The notes beneath the pieces are model-generated. The model ran no database searches. It was not told where the DNA came from and saw only the letters and a list, made by a program, of their open reading frames with translations. A program made the position numbers and the translations under genes. This document shows, piece after piece, positions 47,239-55,808 of a DNA stretch of 64,000 bases (positions are counted from its first letter, which is position 1; every line of letters begins with the position of its first letter). Origin of the DNA: Nocardioides sp. S-1144 (GTDB lineage Bacteria; Actinomycetota; Actinomycetes; Propionibacteriales; Nocardioidaceae); assembly GCF_005954645.2 (NCBI RefSeq), contig NZ_CP040695.2:2604001-2668000 (forward strand), in the 5' to 3' direction.

Positions 47239-48132
47239 GTGACGGTGGTCGAGCTGATCGAGGAAGCCGGCGGGTACCTCCCGCGCGCCGTCCTCGTCGC
47301 CGCGACGTCGCGCGCCCAGGTCGACGCCGCGCTCGCCGCCGGCCTGGTCGTGGCCTCCGGGAGGGGCCGCTACACCACCGCAGCGACCGGCGCCGCGGTC
47401 CGTGCCGCCCAGCGCGTGGGCGGCGTCCTCTGCCTGACCAGCGCGGCGCTGCACCACGGCTGGGAGGTCAAGGTCGTGCCCGAGCGGCCCCACGTCGCCG
47501 TGCCGCGCGGCCGCAAGGTCAGCCGGGCGCGCCGTGACGGCGTCGAGCTGCACCGCTACGACCTGCATGCCGCCGACCTGGTCGACGGCGTCGCCACCGA
47601 CGCGGAGACCACGCTGCGCCACTGCCTCACCCGGCTGCCGTGGGACGAGGCGCTGGCCGTCGCCGACTCCGCCCTGCGCCACGACGTCGACCCGGCGGCG
47701 CTGCGCCGCGCGGCCGCCGTCAGCGGCCACGGCTCTCGGCAGGCCCGCCGGGTGCTCGCCGAGGCCGACGCCGAGGCGGCCAACCCGTTCGAGTCCGTGA
47801 CTCGGGCGATCGCGCTCGACGTGCCGGGACTGGCGGTGCGCCCCCAGCGGACGATCCGGACACCCTGGAGCACGGCACGACCGGACCTCGTGGACGAGGA
47901 GCTCAAGATCGTCGTGGAGTGCGACTCCTTCGAGTGGCACGGCGGCCGGGCGGAGCTCGCGAGGGACGCGAGGCGCTACGACCTGCTCGTCGTCGACGGG
48001 TGGGTCGTCCTCCGCTTCGCCTGGGAGGACGTCATGTTCGACCCCGCGCACGTCCGCCGGGTGCTGGTCGCGGCCGTCGCCCTCGTAGAAGCACGTACAG
48101 CACGACCCACCTGCCGGTGCGGCGCCGCGTAG
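47239..48132 (+). CDS. AbiEi-like/DUF559 domain protein
   Basis: 297 aa, GTG start. The N-terminal third has a winged-helix-like beginning (LIEEAGGYLPRAVLVAATSR, VLCLTSAALHHGWEV) as in the AbiEi/type IV toxin-antitoxin regulator family. The C-terminal third matches DUF559, a Vsr/PD-(D/E)XK-like fold: ARPDLVDEELKIVVECDSFEW and RYDLLVVDGWVVLRFAWEDV with D...E and the following Trp/Arg. This architecture is common and multi-copy in nocardioform and Nocardioides genomes; its function is not established. A long inverted repeat overlaps its 3' end. Confidence 0.75.
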   Translation: MTVVELIEEAGGYLPRAVLVAATSRAQVDAALAAGLVVASGRGRYTTAATGAAVRAAQRVGGVLCLTSAALHHGWEVKVVPERPHVAVPRGRKVSRARRDGVELHRYDLHAADLVDGVATDAETTLRHCLTRLPWDEALAVADSALRHDVDPAALRRAAAVSGHGSRQARRVLAEADAEAANPFESVTRAIALDVPGLAVRPQRTIRTPWSTARPDLVDEELKIVVECDSFEWHGGRAELARDARRYDLLVVDGWVVLRFAWEDVMFDPAHVRRVLVAAVALVEARTARPTCRCGAA

Positions 48133-48179
48133 CACCGGGATCCGGTGGTCGGGCGCGGCCGTGGTGTACGTGCTTGTAC
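48085..48179. terminator. Nested inverted repeat between convergent genes
   Basis: AAGCACGTACA (48089-48099) is perfectly complementary to TGTACGTGCTT (48165-48175), extending outward to about 21 bp with two mismatches. Inside lies CCGGTGC (48114-48120) pairing with GCACCGG (48132-48138). The structure spans the last codons of the DUF559 gene and the gap before the convergent channel gene, so it plausibly terminates transcription in both directions. Confidence 0.55.
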
Positions 48180-48184
48180 GCGCG

Positions 48185-49285
48185 TCACTCCTCGTCGGAG
48201 GCGAAGTCCTCGTTGTGGGTGCCCGGGCGCGGCGCCCAGGGCAGCTCCTTGGCCGGCCGGACGACGACGAGGCGGTCGCCGCGGGCCAGCAGGGCGACCA
48301 CCGGGTCGAAGTAGCGGTAGACCTTCTCGTCGCGCACGACCGCGATCACCTGGTCGGCCACGCCCTGCGGCTGCTTGCCCACCTCGGAGACCAGCAGCTC
48401 GCGCTCGGCGACCTCGAGGCCCTCGCCGTAGGTGAGCAGGTCCTCCATCACGGTGCCGAGCGTCGGCGACAGGGTGGAGAGGCCGAGCAGCCGGCCCACC
48501 GCGTCGGAGGAGGTGATGACCGAGTTGGCGCCCGACTGGCGCATCAGCGGCGCGTTCTCCTGCTCGCGGACGGCGGCGACGATCCACGCGTCCGGGTTGA
48601 GCTGGCGCACGGTGAGCGTGGCGAGGACGTTGGAGTCGTCGCGGTCGGTGGTGATGATGACCTGGTCGGCGTCGGCGACGCCGGCGCGGCGCAGCACCTC
48701 GCGGCGGGTCGCGTCGCCGGTGACGACGGCCAGCCCGTCGGCGTGCGCCTCGGCGAGCGCGGTGGCGCTGGGGTCGACGATGACGACCGACTCGCGGTCG
48801 TAGCCGTTGTTGACGAGCGTCTCGACGGCGCTGCGCCCCTTGGTGCCGTAGCCGACGACGACGATGTGGTGACCCACGGTCTTCCTCCAACGTGCGATGC
48901 GGATGAGCTCGCGTCCCTGGGAGGCGAGCACCTCCAGCGTGGTCCCGATGAGCAGCACCAGGAAGGCGATGCGGGCCGGGGTGATGACGAGGGCGTTGAT
49001 CAGGCGGGCGTTGTCGCTGGCGGGCGCGATGTCGCCGTAGCCGGTCGTGCTGAGGGTGACGGTCGTGTAGTAGAACGCGTCGATCAGGCTGATGGTGTTG
49101 GTCGGGTCGCCGTTGTCGTTGTAGCCCTCGCGGTCGAAGTAGACCAGGGCGACGGTGCCGACGAGGATGCCGAGCGCCATGAGGAGCCGCTTGCCCAGCT
49201 GCCACCACGGCGAGCGGTTGCGCTCGGGGAGGTTGACCTTCCCCCGGCTGCTGCTCCGCGCGCCCTCGGAGTCGGTGTGGCTCAC
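48185..49285 (-). CDS. Potassium channel with RCK/TrkA-N domain
   Basis: 366 aa. Two transmembrane helices flank a pore helix with selectivity filter TLSTTGYGD (~75-83): LLMALGILVGTVALVYF before and LVITPARIAFLVLLIGTTL after. A TrkA-N Rossmann domain follows (HHIVVVGYGTKGRSAVETL; VVTGDATRREVLRRAG; ADQVIITTDRDDSNVLATL), then a TrkA-C-like region (VADQVIAVVRDEKVYRYFDP). It should be a ligand-gated K+ channel in the inner membrane with the RCK domain sensing nucleotide or ion. Same strand as the BrkB gene, 9 bp downstream of it. Confidence 0.88.
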   Translation of the reverse strand: MSHTDSEGARSSSRGKVNLPERNRSPWWQLGKRLLMALGILVGTVALVYFDREGYNDNGDPTNTISLIDAFYYTTVTLSTTGYGDIAPASDNARLINALVITPARIAFLVLLIGTTLEVLASQGRELIRIARWRKTVGHHIVVVGYGTKGRSAVETLVNNGYDRESVVIVDPSATALAEAHADGLAVVTGDATRREVLRRAGVADADQVIITTDRDDSNVLATLTVRQLNPDAWIVAAVREQENAPLMRQSGANSVITSSDAVGRLLGLSTLSPTLGTVMEDLLTYGEGLEVAERELLVSEVGKQPQGVADQVIAVVRDEKVYRYFDPVVALLARGDRLVVVRPAKELPWAPRPGTHNEDFASDEE

Positions 49286-49294
49286 GGGGTGAAC

Positions 49295-50419
49295 CTAGTC
49301 GGTGCGGGGCGCGGGGTCGCCGACGGCACGCTCGGACGCCGCCGACCTGGTCGGCGCGGGGCGCGGCGTCACGCGCACCGGCTGGGTCGGGGCGGGCGGC
49401 TCGGGCGGCTCGGGCGGGTCCGGGCGCTCCGGGGGGACGGGCGTCGTCTCGCGGGTCATCACCGTGCGCAGTCGCGTCATCAGCTCGAGCCGGGCCCGGG
49501 TCGTGTGCTTCTGCGGGAAGACCTGGTCGAACGCCGCGTTCACCGCCGCACCGATGAGCACCGCGATCGCGACCAGGTACAGCCACAGCAGGACGGCGAT
49601 CGGTGCCGCCAGGGGCCCGTAGATCGACTTGGAGTCGGCCGCCGTCGCGGTCAGCACCCAGCGCAGGACGTACGAGCCGAGGATCCACGCGACGAGCGAG
49701 AACGTGGCACCGGGCAGGTTGAAGCTCCAGTTCGTCTTCACCGGCACCGACACGTGGTAGAGCGTCGCGAGGAAGCAGACGCACACGACGATGACGATCG
49801 GCCAGTAGAACTGCATCAGGAAGTCGGCCCGCTCGGGCAGCCAGGCGCGGACCAGACCCGGGCCGGCGATCACGAGCGGGATCGAGATCGCGCCGGTGAG
49901 CACCGCCAGGATGTACAGCACGAACGACAGTGCCCGGGTCTTGACGATCCCGCGGTGGCCCCCGAGCCCGTGCATGATCGTGATGGTGTCGACGAAGACG
50001 TTGAGCGCGCGCGAGCCCGACCACAGCGAGAGCACGAAGCCCAGCGAGACGACGTCGAGCCGGCCGCCGTCGAGCACCGACTCCATCGTCGGGTTGATGA
50101 CCTTGTCGACGGCGGAGTCGGTGAGGAAGGTCGAGCTGAAGTCGAGGATCGCGCGCCGCACGTCCTCGACCTGGTCGGCGCTGAACCGCGCGGACACGTA
50201 GCCGATGCCGCCGGCCAGCGCGAAGACCAGCGGTGGCACGGACACGACGGCGAAGAACGCCCCCTCCGCGGCGAGCCCGGTGACCCGGTAGCGCAGGCAG
50301 GAGGAGACGGTGGTGACGACCAGGCGCCACAGCGTGTGGGCGGCCCGGCGGGCCAGGCCGGCACCCCGGGACGACGCCGCGGCGGCGTCGTCCGAGGGCT
50401 CCGAGGGCATGGCCTCCAC
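49295..50419 (-). CDS. YihY/BrkB family membrane protein
   Basis: 374 aa from GTG 50419 (ATG 50410 is an alternative). It has the BrkB/YihY layout: about six hydrophobic segments (such as GLAAEGAFFAVVSVPPLVFA, VLYILAVLTGAISIPLVIA, IVIVVCVCFLATLYHVSV, IAVLLWLYLVAIAVLIGAAV) and the typical YGPLAAPIAVLLWLY near the end. A Pro/Arg-rich cytoplasmic tail (PPERPDPPEPPEPP) follows. The family's transport role is unresolved despite older RNase BN annotations. Confidence 0.85.
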   Translation of the reverse strand: MEAMPSEPSDDAAAASSRGAGLARRAAHTLWRLVVTTVSSCLRYRVTGLAAEGAFFAVVSVPPLVFALAGGIGYVSARFSADQVEDVRRAILDFSSTFLTDSAVDKVINPTMESVLDGGRLDVVSLGFVLSLWSGSRALNVFVDTITIMHGLGGHRGIVKTRALSFVLYILAVLTGAISIPLVIAGPGLVRAWLPERADFLMQFYWPIVIVVCVCFLATLYHVSVPVKTNWSFNLPGATFSLVAWILGSYVLRWVLTATAADSKSIYGPLAAPIAVLLWLYLVAIAVLIGAAVNAAFDQVFPQKHTTRARLELMTRLRTVMTRETTPVPPERPDPPEPPEPPAPTQPVRVTPRPAPTRSAASERAVGDPAPRTD

Positions 50420-50494
50420 GCTAACCAGTGGCGGGGCCGGGATCGGGGATCCGCGGCCCCACCACCCGGGTGAGATGGACGACGTCCGGCCGGG

Positions 50495-51892
50495 CTAGGC
50501 CTTGACCGGCTCCTTCTCGAGCGCGACGCCGGGGTTCGACTCCCCCGCCTCGACCGGCTCGGCGTCGTGGTCGTCGAGCATCGTGGTCTCGTCGAAGGGG
50601 TCGTGCCCGCCGAGCACGGCGTCGAGCTTGGCCCGGTCCAGGCCGCCGGTCCAGTGCCCGACGAGCACGGTGGCGACGGCGTTGCCGGCGAAGTTGGTGA
50701 CCGCGCGGGCCTCGCTCATGAAGCGGTCGATGCCGACGATGAGGCCGACCCCGTCGACCAGCTCAGGGCGGTGCGAGCTCAGGCCGCCGGCGAGGGTGGC
50801 CATGCCGGCGCCGGTGACGCCCGCGGCGCCCTTGGAGGCGATCATCATGAACAGCAGCAGCGAGATCTGCTCGCCGATCGACAGCGGGTCGCCCATCGCC
50901 TCGGCGATGAAGAGCGAGGCCATGGTCAGGTAGATCGCGGTGCCGTCGAGGTTGAAGGAGTAGCCGGTCGGGACGACGACGCCCACGGTCGGCTTGTCGA
51001 CGCCGGCGTGCTCCATCTTGGCGATCAGGCGGGGCAGGGCCGACTCGGACGACGACGTCGACACGATGAGCAGGAACTCCCGGCCCAGGTACCTCAGGAG
51101 GCTGAAGAGGTTCACGCCGGTGGCCAGCTTGAGGATGGTGCCGAGGACGACGAAGACGAACAGCGCGCAGGTGACGTAGAACCCGATCATCAGCACCGCC
51201 AGGCTCTTGAGCGCGTCGGCGCCGGTCGCGCCGACGACGGCGGCCATGGCCCCGAAGGCGCCGACCGGCGCGGCCCACATGATCATCGCCAGGACGCGGA
51301 AGACCAGCTTCTGGATGGTGTTGATGCCGCGCAGGATCGGCTCGCCGGCCCGGCCCATCCGCTGCAGCGCGAAGCCGACGAGCAGGGCGACGAGCAGGGT
51401 CTGGAGGACCTCGCCGGAGGTGAGCGCGGAGAGCATCGAGTCGGGGATGACCCCGAGCAGGAACTCCGAGGTGCTGCCGTGGCCGGCCGCGGCCTGCTCC
51501 TGTCCGGCGCCGGCGACCTCGTCGTCCAGGTTGAGGCCGTCACCCGGGTGCAGGATGTTGCCGACGACCATGCCGATGCCGAGGGCGAAGGTCGACATCG
51601 TGATGAAGTAGGCGAGCGCGAGCCCGCCGACCTTGCCGACCCGGGCCGCGTTGGCCACCGAGCCGACCCCGATCACGATCGTGCAGAAGATGACCGGCTG
51701 GATCATCATCTTGATGAGGGCCACGAAGGCCTCGCCGAGCGGCTTGAGCTCGACGGCGAAGCTCGGGAACAGGATCCCGACCGCAATGCCGAGGACGACG
51801 GCCGCGATCACTGCCAGGTAGAGGTAGTGGGTGCGGTTCTTGACCTGACGCGGTGGGGACTGCGGCGCGTGCGCCGACGGCGTGGTGCTCAT
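50495..51892 (-). CDS. dctA: Dicarboxylate/amino acid:cation symporter (DAACS family)
   Basis: 465 aa, ATG 51892 with GGAGG upstream. DAACS (GltP/DctA) hallmarks: a hydrophobic N-terminus (YLAVIAAVVLGIAVGILFP), a serine-rich re-entrant loop STSSSESALPRLIAKME, and VVPTGYSFNLDGTAIYLTMA. Such carriers import succinate, fumarate and malate, or glutamate/aspartate, with H+ or Na+. A CitA/DcuS-type sensor kinase and its regulator lie 1.6 kb away, divergent, which favours C4-dicarboxylates as substrate. The C-terminus is acidic with conserved FDETTMLDD. Confidence 0.85.
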   Translation of the reverse strand: MSTTPSAHAPQSPPRQVKNRTHYLYLAVIAAVVLGIAVGILFPSFAVELKPLGEAFVALIKMMIQPVIFCTIVIGVGSVANAARVGKVGGLALAYFITMSTFALGIGMVVGNILHPGDGLNLDDEVAGAGQEQAAAGHGSTSEFLLGVIPDSMLSALTSGEVLQTLLVALLVGFALQRMGRAGEPILRGINTIQKLVFRVLAMIMWAAPVGAFGAMAAVVGATGADALKSLAVLMIGFYVTCALFVFVVLGTILKLATGVNLFSLLRYLGREFLLIVSTSSSESALPRLIAKMEHAGVDKPTVGVVVPTGYSFNLDGTAIYLTMASLFIAEAMGDPLSIGEQISLLLFMMIASKGAAGVTGAGMATLAGGLSSHRPELVDGVGLIVGIDRFMSEARAVTNFAGNAVATVLVGHWTGGLDRAKLDAVLGGHDPFDETTMLDDHDAEPVEAGESNPGVALEKEPVKA

Positions 51893-52106
51893 CGATCCTC
51901 CTGGTGTGCCCGGGGGCGGCCGGGCGCGTCCCGACACCCGTCACCCTGGTGGCTGCTGTGACCCCGGTCACCGTTGTGTTCGTTGTGTTCGCCACCACAC
52001 CCGTGGCCGCCGCGTCCTCCACAGGGCGGGTCTGCCCGGTTCCCGAACGGCCGCGGGCGGAGTAACTTGCGTGCCCTGACGTCGGTCACTCGGAAGGACC
52101 ACGCGG

Positions 52107-52664
52107 ATGCACCCTCGACACCTCGCCGCCCCGCTCGCGGCCCTCGCTCTCGCGCTGTGCCTCGGCGCGTGCACCGACGATCCGGAGCCGAAGGTCGAGG
52201 ACCCACCGTCGTCGTCGTCCACGCCCAGCGTCGACCCGGTGACCTCGGCTACGCCGACGTCTGAGCCGACGTCCGAGCCGCCGGCGGACGAGACGCCGGA
52301 GGAGTTCGTCCGGCGCTGGCAACGTGAGCTTGATGCGATGCAAAACTCGGGCGATCCCGAAACGTTCCTGGCAATGACTCGGAGCTGCGTTTCCTGTAAC
52401 GACCTCGCCGAAGGCATCCAGTCGTACTACGCCGACGGCGGGTACGTGAATTTCGCTGGGACACGCTTGATCAGTATTCGGAGTACCGGAGGAACGGATG
52501 GCGTGCGCCAGTTCGAGGTTGCACGCCGCGTAGGAAACACGGAGTACGTGACAGCCAGTGGCGAAGCGCCTCAGAGCCTCGAGGGCGGTAGAGACACGAT
52601 CACCATCACCGTGGCGAAGGAGGACGACGCATGGGTCGTCACGCGATACGCGATTTTGGACTGA
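52107..52664 (+). CDS. DUF6318-like lipoprotein
   Basis: 185 aa, GGAAGGA about 9 nt before ATG 52107. A lipoprotein signal peptide ends in LCLGAC with the lipid-bearing Cys at residue 22, followed by a Ser/Thr/Pro/Glu linker (~30-60) and a small folded domain (TPEEFVRRWQRELDAMQNSG, SCVSCNDLAEGIQSYYADGG). The CVSC pair and WQRxL start are typical of DUF6318-type actinobacterial lipoproteins. Codon use is slightly less GC-rich than in neighbours. The 3' end overlaps the next gene by 34 bp. Confidence 0.75.
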   Translation: MHPRHLAAPLAALALALCLGACTDDPEPKVEDPPSSSSTPSVDPVTSATPTSEPTSEPPADETPEEFVRRWQRELDAMQNSGDPETFLAMTRSCVSCNDLAEGIQSYYADGGYVNFAGTRLISIRSTGGTDGVRQFEVARRVGNTEYVTASGEAPQSLEGGRDTITITVAKEDDAWVVTRYAILD

Positions 52665-53467
52665 TCCTCTCGATCACCGCGGCGACCGTGGCGATAGACA
52701 CGGCCAATGCGCTCGATCCAGGTCCACGAAACCCGCCAATCAGCCTCGAGCAAGTCCATGCACAACATCAGACTGATGGCGCCTCTTCTGCGGGGACAGG
52801 CGGAGACGTCGTGCCGTCCTCCTACGGGAACTCGGACGTCGAGATTCGCGAGCAGTGCGGACTGGGAGAAGGAGTCTGCTACGGCGGGCCCCCGAACTGT
52901 TTCGAGGACGGATACAGCGGATACGTCTACGACGTCTACGTCAACGGCGTCGATGTCGACGACACCTGCGTCACCGACGCGCCGGGCGAGCCGGCCGCGC
53001 CACCGCAGGTGACGCCAGGGATGGTCGTGCGCGCGTTCAAGGCGCTGGCGTGGCCCGCCAGCGAGCTGACGATCCAACCCCCGCGCGGGCGCACGGCGGT
53101 CAACTTCGACACCTACTTCTTCACCGAGGACACCGCCCCGATCACCCGCGAGGTCCGGCTGCTGGGCCAGCGGGTCACCATCGAGGCCACGCCGAGCGAG
53201 TTCACCTGGCACTGGGGCGACACCACGGTCGAGACCACGGCCAGCCCCGGCGGGCCGCACCCGCGGGGCGACGTCGTCCACCAGTACCGCAGCAAGGGTC
53301 AGGTCGCGCCGAGCCTCGACACCACCTACACCGGCCGCTACCGCGTCAACGGCGGACCGTGGGCGCCGATCCCCGACACCCACACCGTTCCCGGGCCGGC
53401 CGAGGCGCTCGAGGTCGTCGAGGTCCGTCCCACACTCGTCGGCGGCACCGGCAGCGCGTACGGCTGA
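52631..53467 (+). CDS. Secreted hypothetical protein with PKD-like segment
   Basis: 278 aa. AAGGAGG lies 8 nt before ATG 52631 inside the previous gene. The N-terminus (IRDFGLILSITAATVAIDTA) looks like a signal peptide. Cysteine pairs occur around residues 75-95 and 118 (EQCGLGEGVCYGGPPNCF). The C-terminal part (FTWHWGDTTVETTASP, DVVHQYRSKG) resembles a PKD-type beta-sandwich. The pattern is common downstream of DUF6318 lipoproteins, suggesting an envelope-associated pair. Confidence 0.65.
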   Translation: MGRHAIRDFGLILSITAATVAIDTANALDPGPRNPPISLEQVHAQHQTDGASSAGTGGDVVPSSYGNSDVEIREQCGLGEGVCYGGPPNCFEDGYSGYVYDVYVNGVDVDDTCVTDAPGEPAAPPQVTPGMVVRAFKALAWPASELTIQPPRGRTAVNFDTYFFTEDTAPITREVRLLGQRVTIEATPSEFTWHWGDTTVETTASPGGPHPRGDVVHQYRSKGQVAPSLDTTYTGRYRVNGGPWAPIPDTHTVPGPAEALEVVEVRPTLVGGTGSAYG

Positions 53468-53505
53468 CCTGCCGGGAAGCGCCGCCGGTGCGGCAGGATG
53501 CAGCG

Positions 53506-55065
53506 GTGCCCCGCCGTCCGCTCTCCGTCGCCCGCCAGGTGCTGGTGCTGCAGGTGGCGGTCGTGCTCGTGCTGGTGCTGGCCTCCCTCGGCCTCGCCGG
53601 CTACGACGCCCACCGCGACGCGCGCACCACCGCGACCGTGCGGGCGGTGGCGGTGGCGCGGTCCGTGGCCGACTCCCCCGCCGTCGTCGACGCGCTCGCG
53701 ACCGACGACCCGTCGGCGGACCTGCAGCCCTACGCCGAGCGGGTGCGCGCCGACACCGCGGTCGACTTCGTGACGATCATGGCGCCCGACCGCACCCGCT
53801 TCACCCACCCCGACCCTGCCAACATCGGCAAGCCCTTCATCGGCGACCTCGGCGGCGCGCCGGAGGGTGACATCTTCACCCAGGAGTACGCGGGCACCCT
53901 CGGCCCGTCGATGCGCGCCGTCGTCCCCGTGCTCGACGACGGCGACGTCGTCGCCCTGGTCTCGGTCGGCATCACGATCAGCTCGATCGAGCGCCGGCTG
54001 CGCGACGACCTGGCCGCGATCGGGCTCGCCGCCGGCGTCGTCCTCGGGGCCGGCCTGCTCGGCGCCTGGCTGGTCAGCCGCCGGCTCCGGCGGCAGACCC
54101 ACGGGATGGGCGAGCTCGAGATGACGCGGATGTACGAGTACTACTCGGCGGTGCTGCACGCCGTCCGCGAGGGCCTGCTGCTCATCGACCCCGACGGCCG
54201 CGTGCAGCTGGTCAACGACGAGGCGCGGCGCCTGCTCGACCTCCCGGACGACGTCCAGGGCCGGCTGGTGCACAGCCTCGGGCTCGCGCCGGGCCTGGTC
54301 GAGGCCGCGCTCGGCCGCACCGCCGAGGCCGACGACCTCTACCTCGCCGGTGATCGGGTGCTGGTGGTCAGCTCGTCACCGGCCGAGTGGGACGGCCGCT
54401 CGGTCGGCGCCGTCGTCAGCCTGCGCGACCGCACCGAGCTGCAGTCGGTGACCGGCGAGCTCGACGTCGTCCGCGGGCTCACCGACTCCCTCCGGGCCCA
54501 GACCCACGAGGCGGCCAACCGGCTGCACACCGTGGTCTCGCTGGTGGAGATGGGCCGGCCCGACGACGCCGTCGCCTTCGCCACCGAGGAGCTCGAGGTG
54601 GCCCAGCGGCTCACCGACGACGTCGTCGGCGCGGTCGGCGACCCGGTCGTCGCGGCGCTCCTGCTCGGCAAGACGGCCGAGGCGCGCGAGCGCGGCGTCG
54701 ACCTCGACGTCCGTGGCGAGCTGCCCGGCGACGTGCCCGGCCGCGACCTCGTCACCGTGCTCGGCAACCTCGTCGACAACGCCTTCGACGCGGTCGCGGA
54801 GGTCCCCGACCGCGCGGGCCGCCGGGTCCGGGTGACCCTGGGCGGCACCGCCGCGCGGCCCTCGATCACGGTCGAGGACACCGGGGCGGGGCTGAGCGAG
54901 GAGGAGCGCGCGCACGTGCTCGAGCGGGGCTGGACCACGAAGGCCGAGGGACGCGGCGTCGGCCTCGCGCTCGTCGGCCAGGTCGCCCGCCGCCACGGCG
55001 GCGACGTCCGGGTCGAGCGGTCCGAGCTCGGCGGCGCCGCCTTCGTCGTGGAGCTCGGGTCGTGA
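53506..55065 (+). CDS. CitA/DcuS-type sensor histidine kinase
   Basis: 519 aa from GTG 53506. A transmembrane helix (VLVLQVAVVLVLVLASLGLA, ~10-30), a periplasmic PAS/Cache-like sensor (~31-165, with FVTIMAPDRTRFTHPDP as in citrate/C4-dicarboxylate sensors), and a second helix (AIGLAAGVVLGAGLLGAWLV). A cytoplasmic PAS (MYEYYSAVLHAVREGLLLID) follows, then the dimerisation motif LRAQTHEAANRLHTVV with the phospho-accepting His (~334). The ATPase has LGNLVDNAFDA (N-box), VEDTGAGLS and GRGVGLALV. It overlaps the regulator gene (GTGA) and is probably tied to the nearby dicarboxylate carrier. Confidence 0.88.
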   Translation: MPRRPLSVARQVLVLQVAVVLVLVLASLGLAGYDAHRDARTTATVRAVAVARSVADSPAVVDALATDDPSADLQPYAERVRADTAVDFVTIMAPDRTRFTHPDPANIGKPFIGDLGGAPEGDIFTQEYAGTLGPSMRAVVPVLDDGDVVALVSVGITISSIERRLRDDLAAIGLAAGVVLGAGLLGAWLVSRRLRRQTHGMGELEMTRMYEYYSAVLHAVREGLLLIDPDGRVQLVNDEARRLLDLPDDVQGRLVHSLGLAPGLVEAALGRTAEADDLYLAGDRVLVVSSSPAEWDGRSVGAVVSLRDRTELQSVTGELDVVRGLTDSLRAQTHEAANRLHTVVSLVEMGRPDDAVAFATEELEVAQRLTDDVVGAVGDPVVAALLLGKTAEARERGVDLDVRGELPGDVPGRDLVTVLGNLVDNAFDAVAEVPDRAGRRVRVTLGGTAARPSITVEDTGAGLSEEERAHVLERGWTTKAEGRGVGLALVGQVARRHGGDVRVERSELGGAAFVVELGS

Positions 55066-55754
55066 GCGGCGAGGACGACGCCGGCGCGGTCCGGGTGCTC
55101 GTCGTGGAGGACGAGGAGCTCGCGGCGGAGGCCCACGCGACCTACGTCGGCCGGATCCCCGGCTTCGTCGTCACCGGCGTCGCCCGCTCGGCGGGCGAGG
55201 CCGCCCGCCTCCTGGAGCGGGGCGGCATCGACCTGGTCCTGCTCGACATGCACCTCCCCGACGGCCACGGGCTCGGGCTGCTGCAGCGCCTCCGCGCGGC
55301 CGGCGACCTGGTCGACGTCATCGCGGTGACGGCGGCCCGGGAGACCGACGTGGTGCGCCACGCCGTCGCGCACGGCGTCGTGCTCTACCTGCTCAAGCCG
55401 TTCACCTTCGCCACCTTCCGCGCCCGGCTCGAGCAGTACGCCGAGTACCGGGCCCGGCTGCACGCGGCGCCCGACGAGGTGATGCAGGACGAGGTCGACC
55501 GGATGCTCGGCACGCTGCGCCCGGCGGCGCCCGACCTGCCCAAGGGGATGAGCGCCGAGACGCTGCGGGCGGTGGTGGTCGTCGTCCGCGCCTCCGACTC
55601 GGCGCTGTCGGCGTCCGAGGTCGCCGAGCTGGTCGGCGCGTCGCGGGTCACGGTGCGCCGCTACCTCGAGCACCTCGCCGACACCGGCACCCTCGAGCGC
55701 GGTCAGCGCTACGGCGGTGGCGGCCGGCCCGAGGTCGAGTACCGCCGCACCTGA
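55062..55754 (+). CDS. CitB/DcuR-type response regulator
   Basis: 230 aa, GTG overlapping the kinase stop. Receiver domain with VLVVEDEE, phospho-acceptor Asp ~62 in DLVLLDMHLPDGHG and LLKPFTFATF (Lys ~112). The C-terminal winged-helix-like DNA-binding region contains SASEVAELVGASRVTVRRYL (~182-201) and a GGRPEVEYR wing, as in CitB-family regulators. It likely activates the divergent dicarboxylate transporter gene in response to the substrate sensed by its kinase. Confidence 0.88.
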   Translation: MSGEDDAGAVRVLVVEDEELAAEAHATYVGRIPGFVVTGVARSAGEAARLLERGGIDLVLLDMHLPDGHGLGLLQRLRAAGDLVDVIAVTAARETDVVRHAVAHGVVLYLLKPFTFATFRARLEQYAEYRARLHAAPDEVMQDEVDRMLGTLRPAAPDLPKGMSAETLRAVVVVVRASDSALSASEVAELVGASRVTVRRYLEHLADTGTLERGQRYGGGGRPEVEYRRT

Positions 55755-55808
55755 ACGTCCCCAGATCACGGGTTGTGGCGGCCGCGGGACCGCGAGCACG
55801 ATCGAGGG

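Noticed and set aside
48161..50473. 770-codon plus-strand ORF over the channel and BrkB genes
   Set aside because: Antisense shadow of two clear membrane-protein genes in very GC-rich DNA; it lacks hydrophobic segments or motifs.
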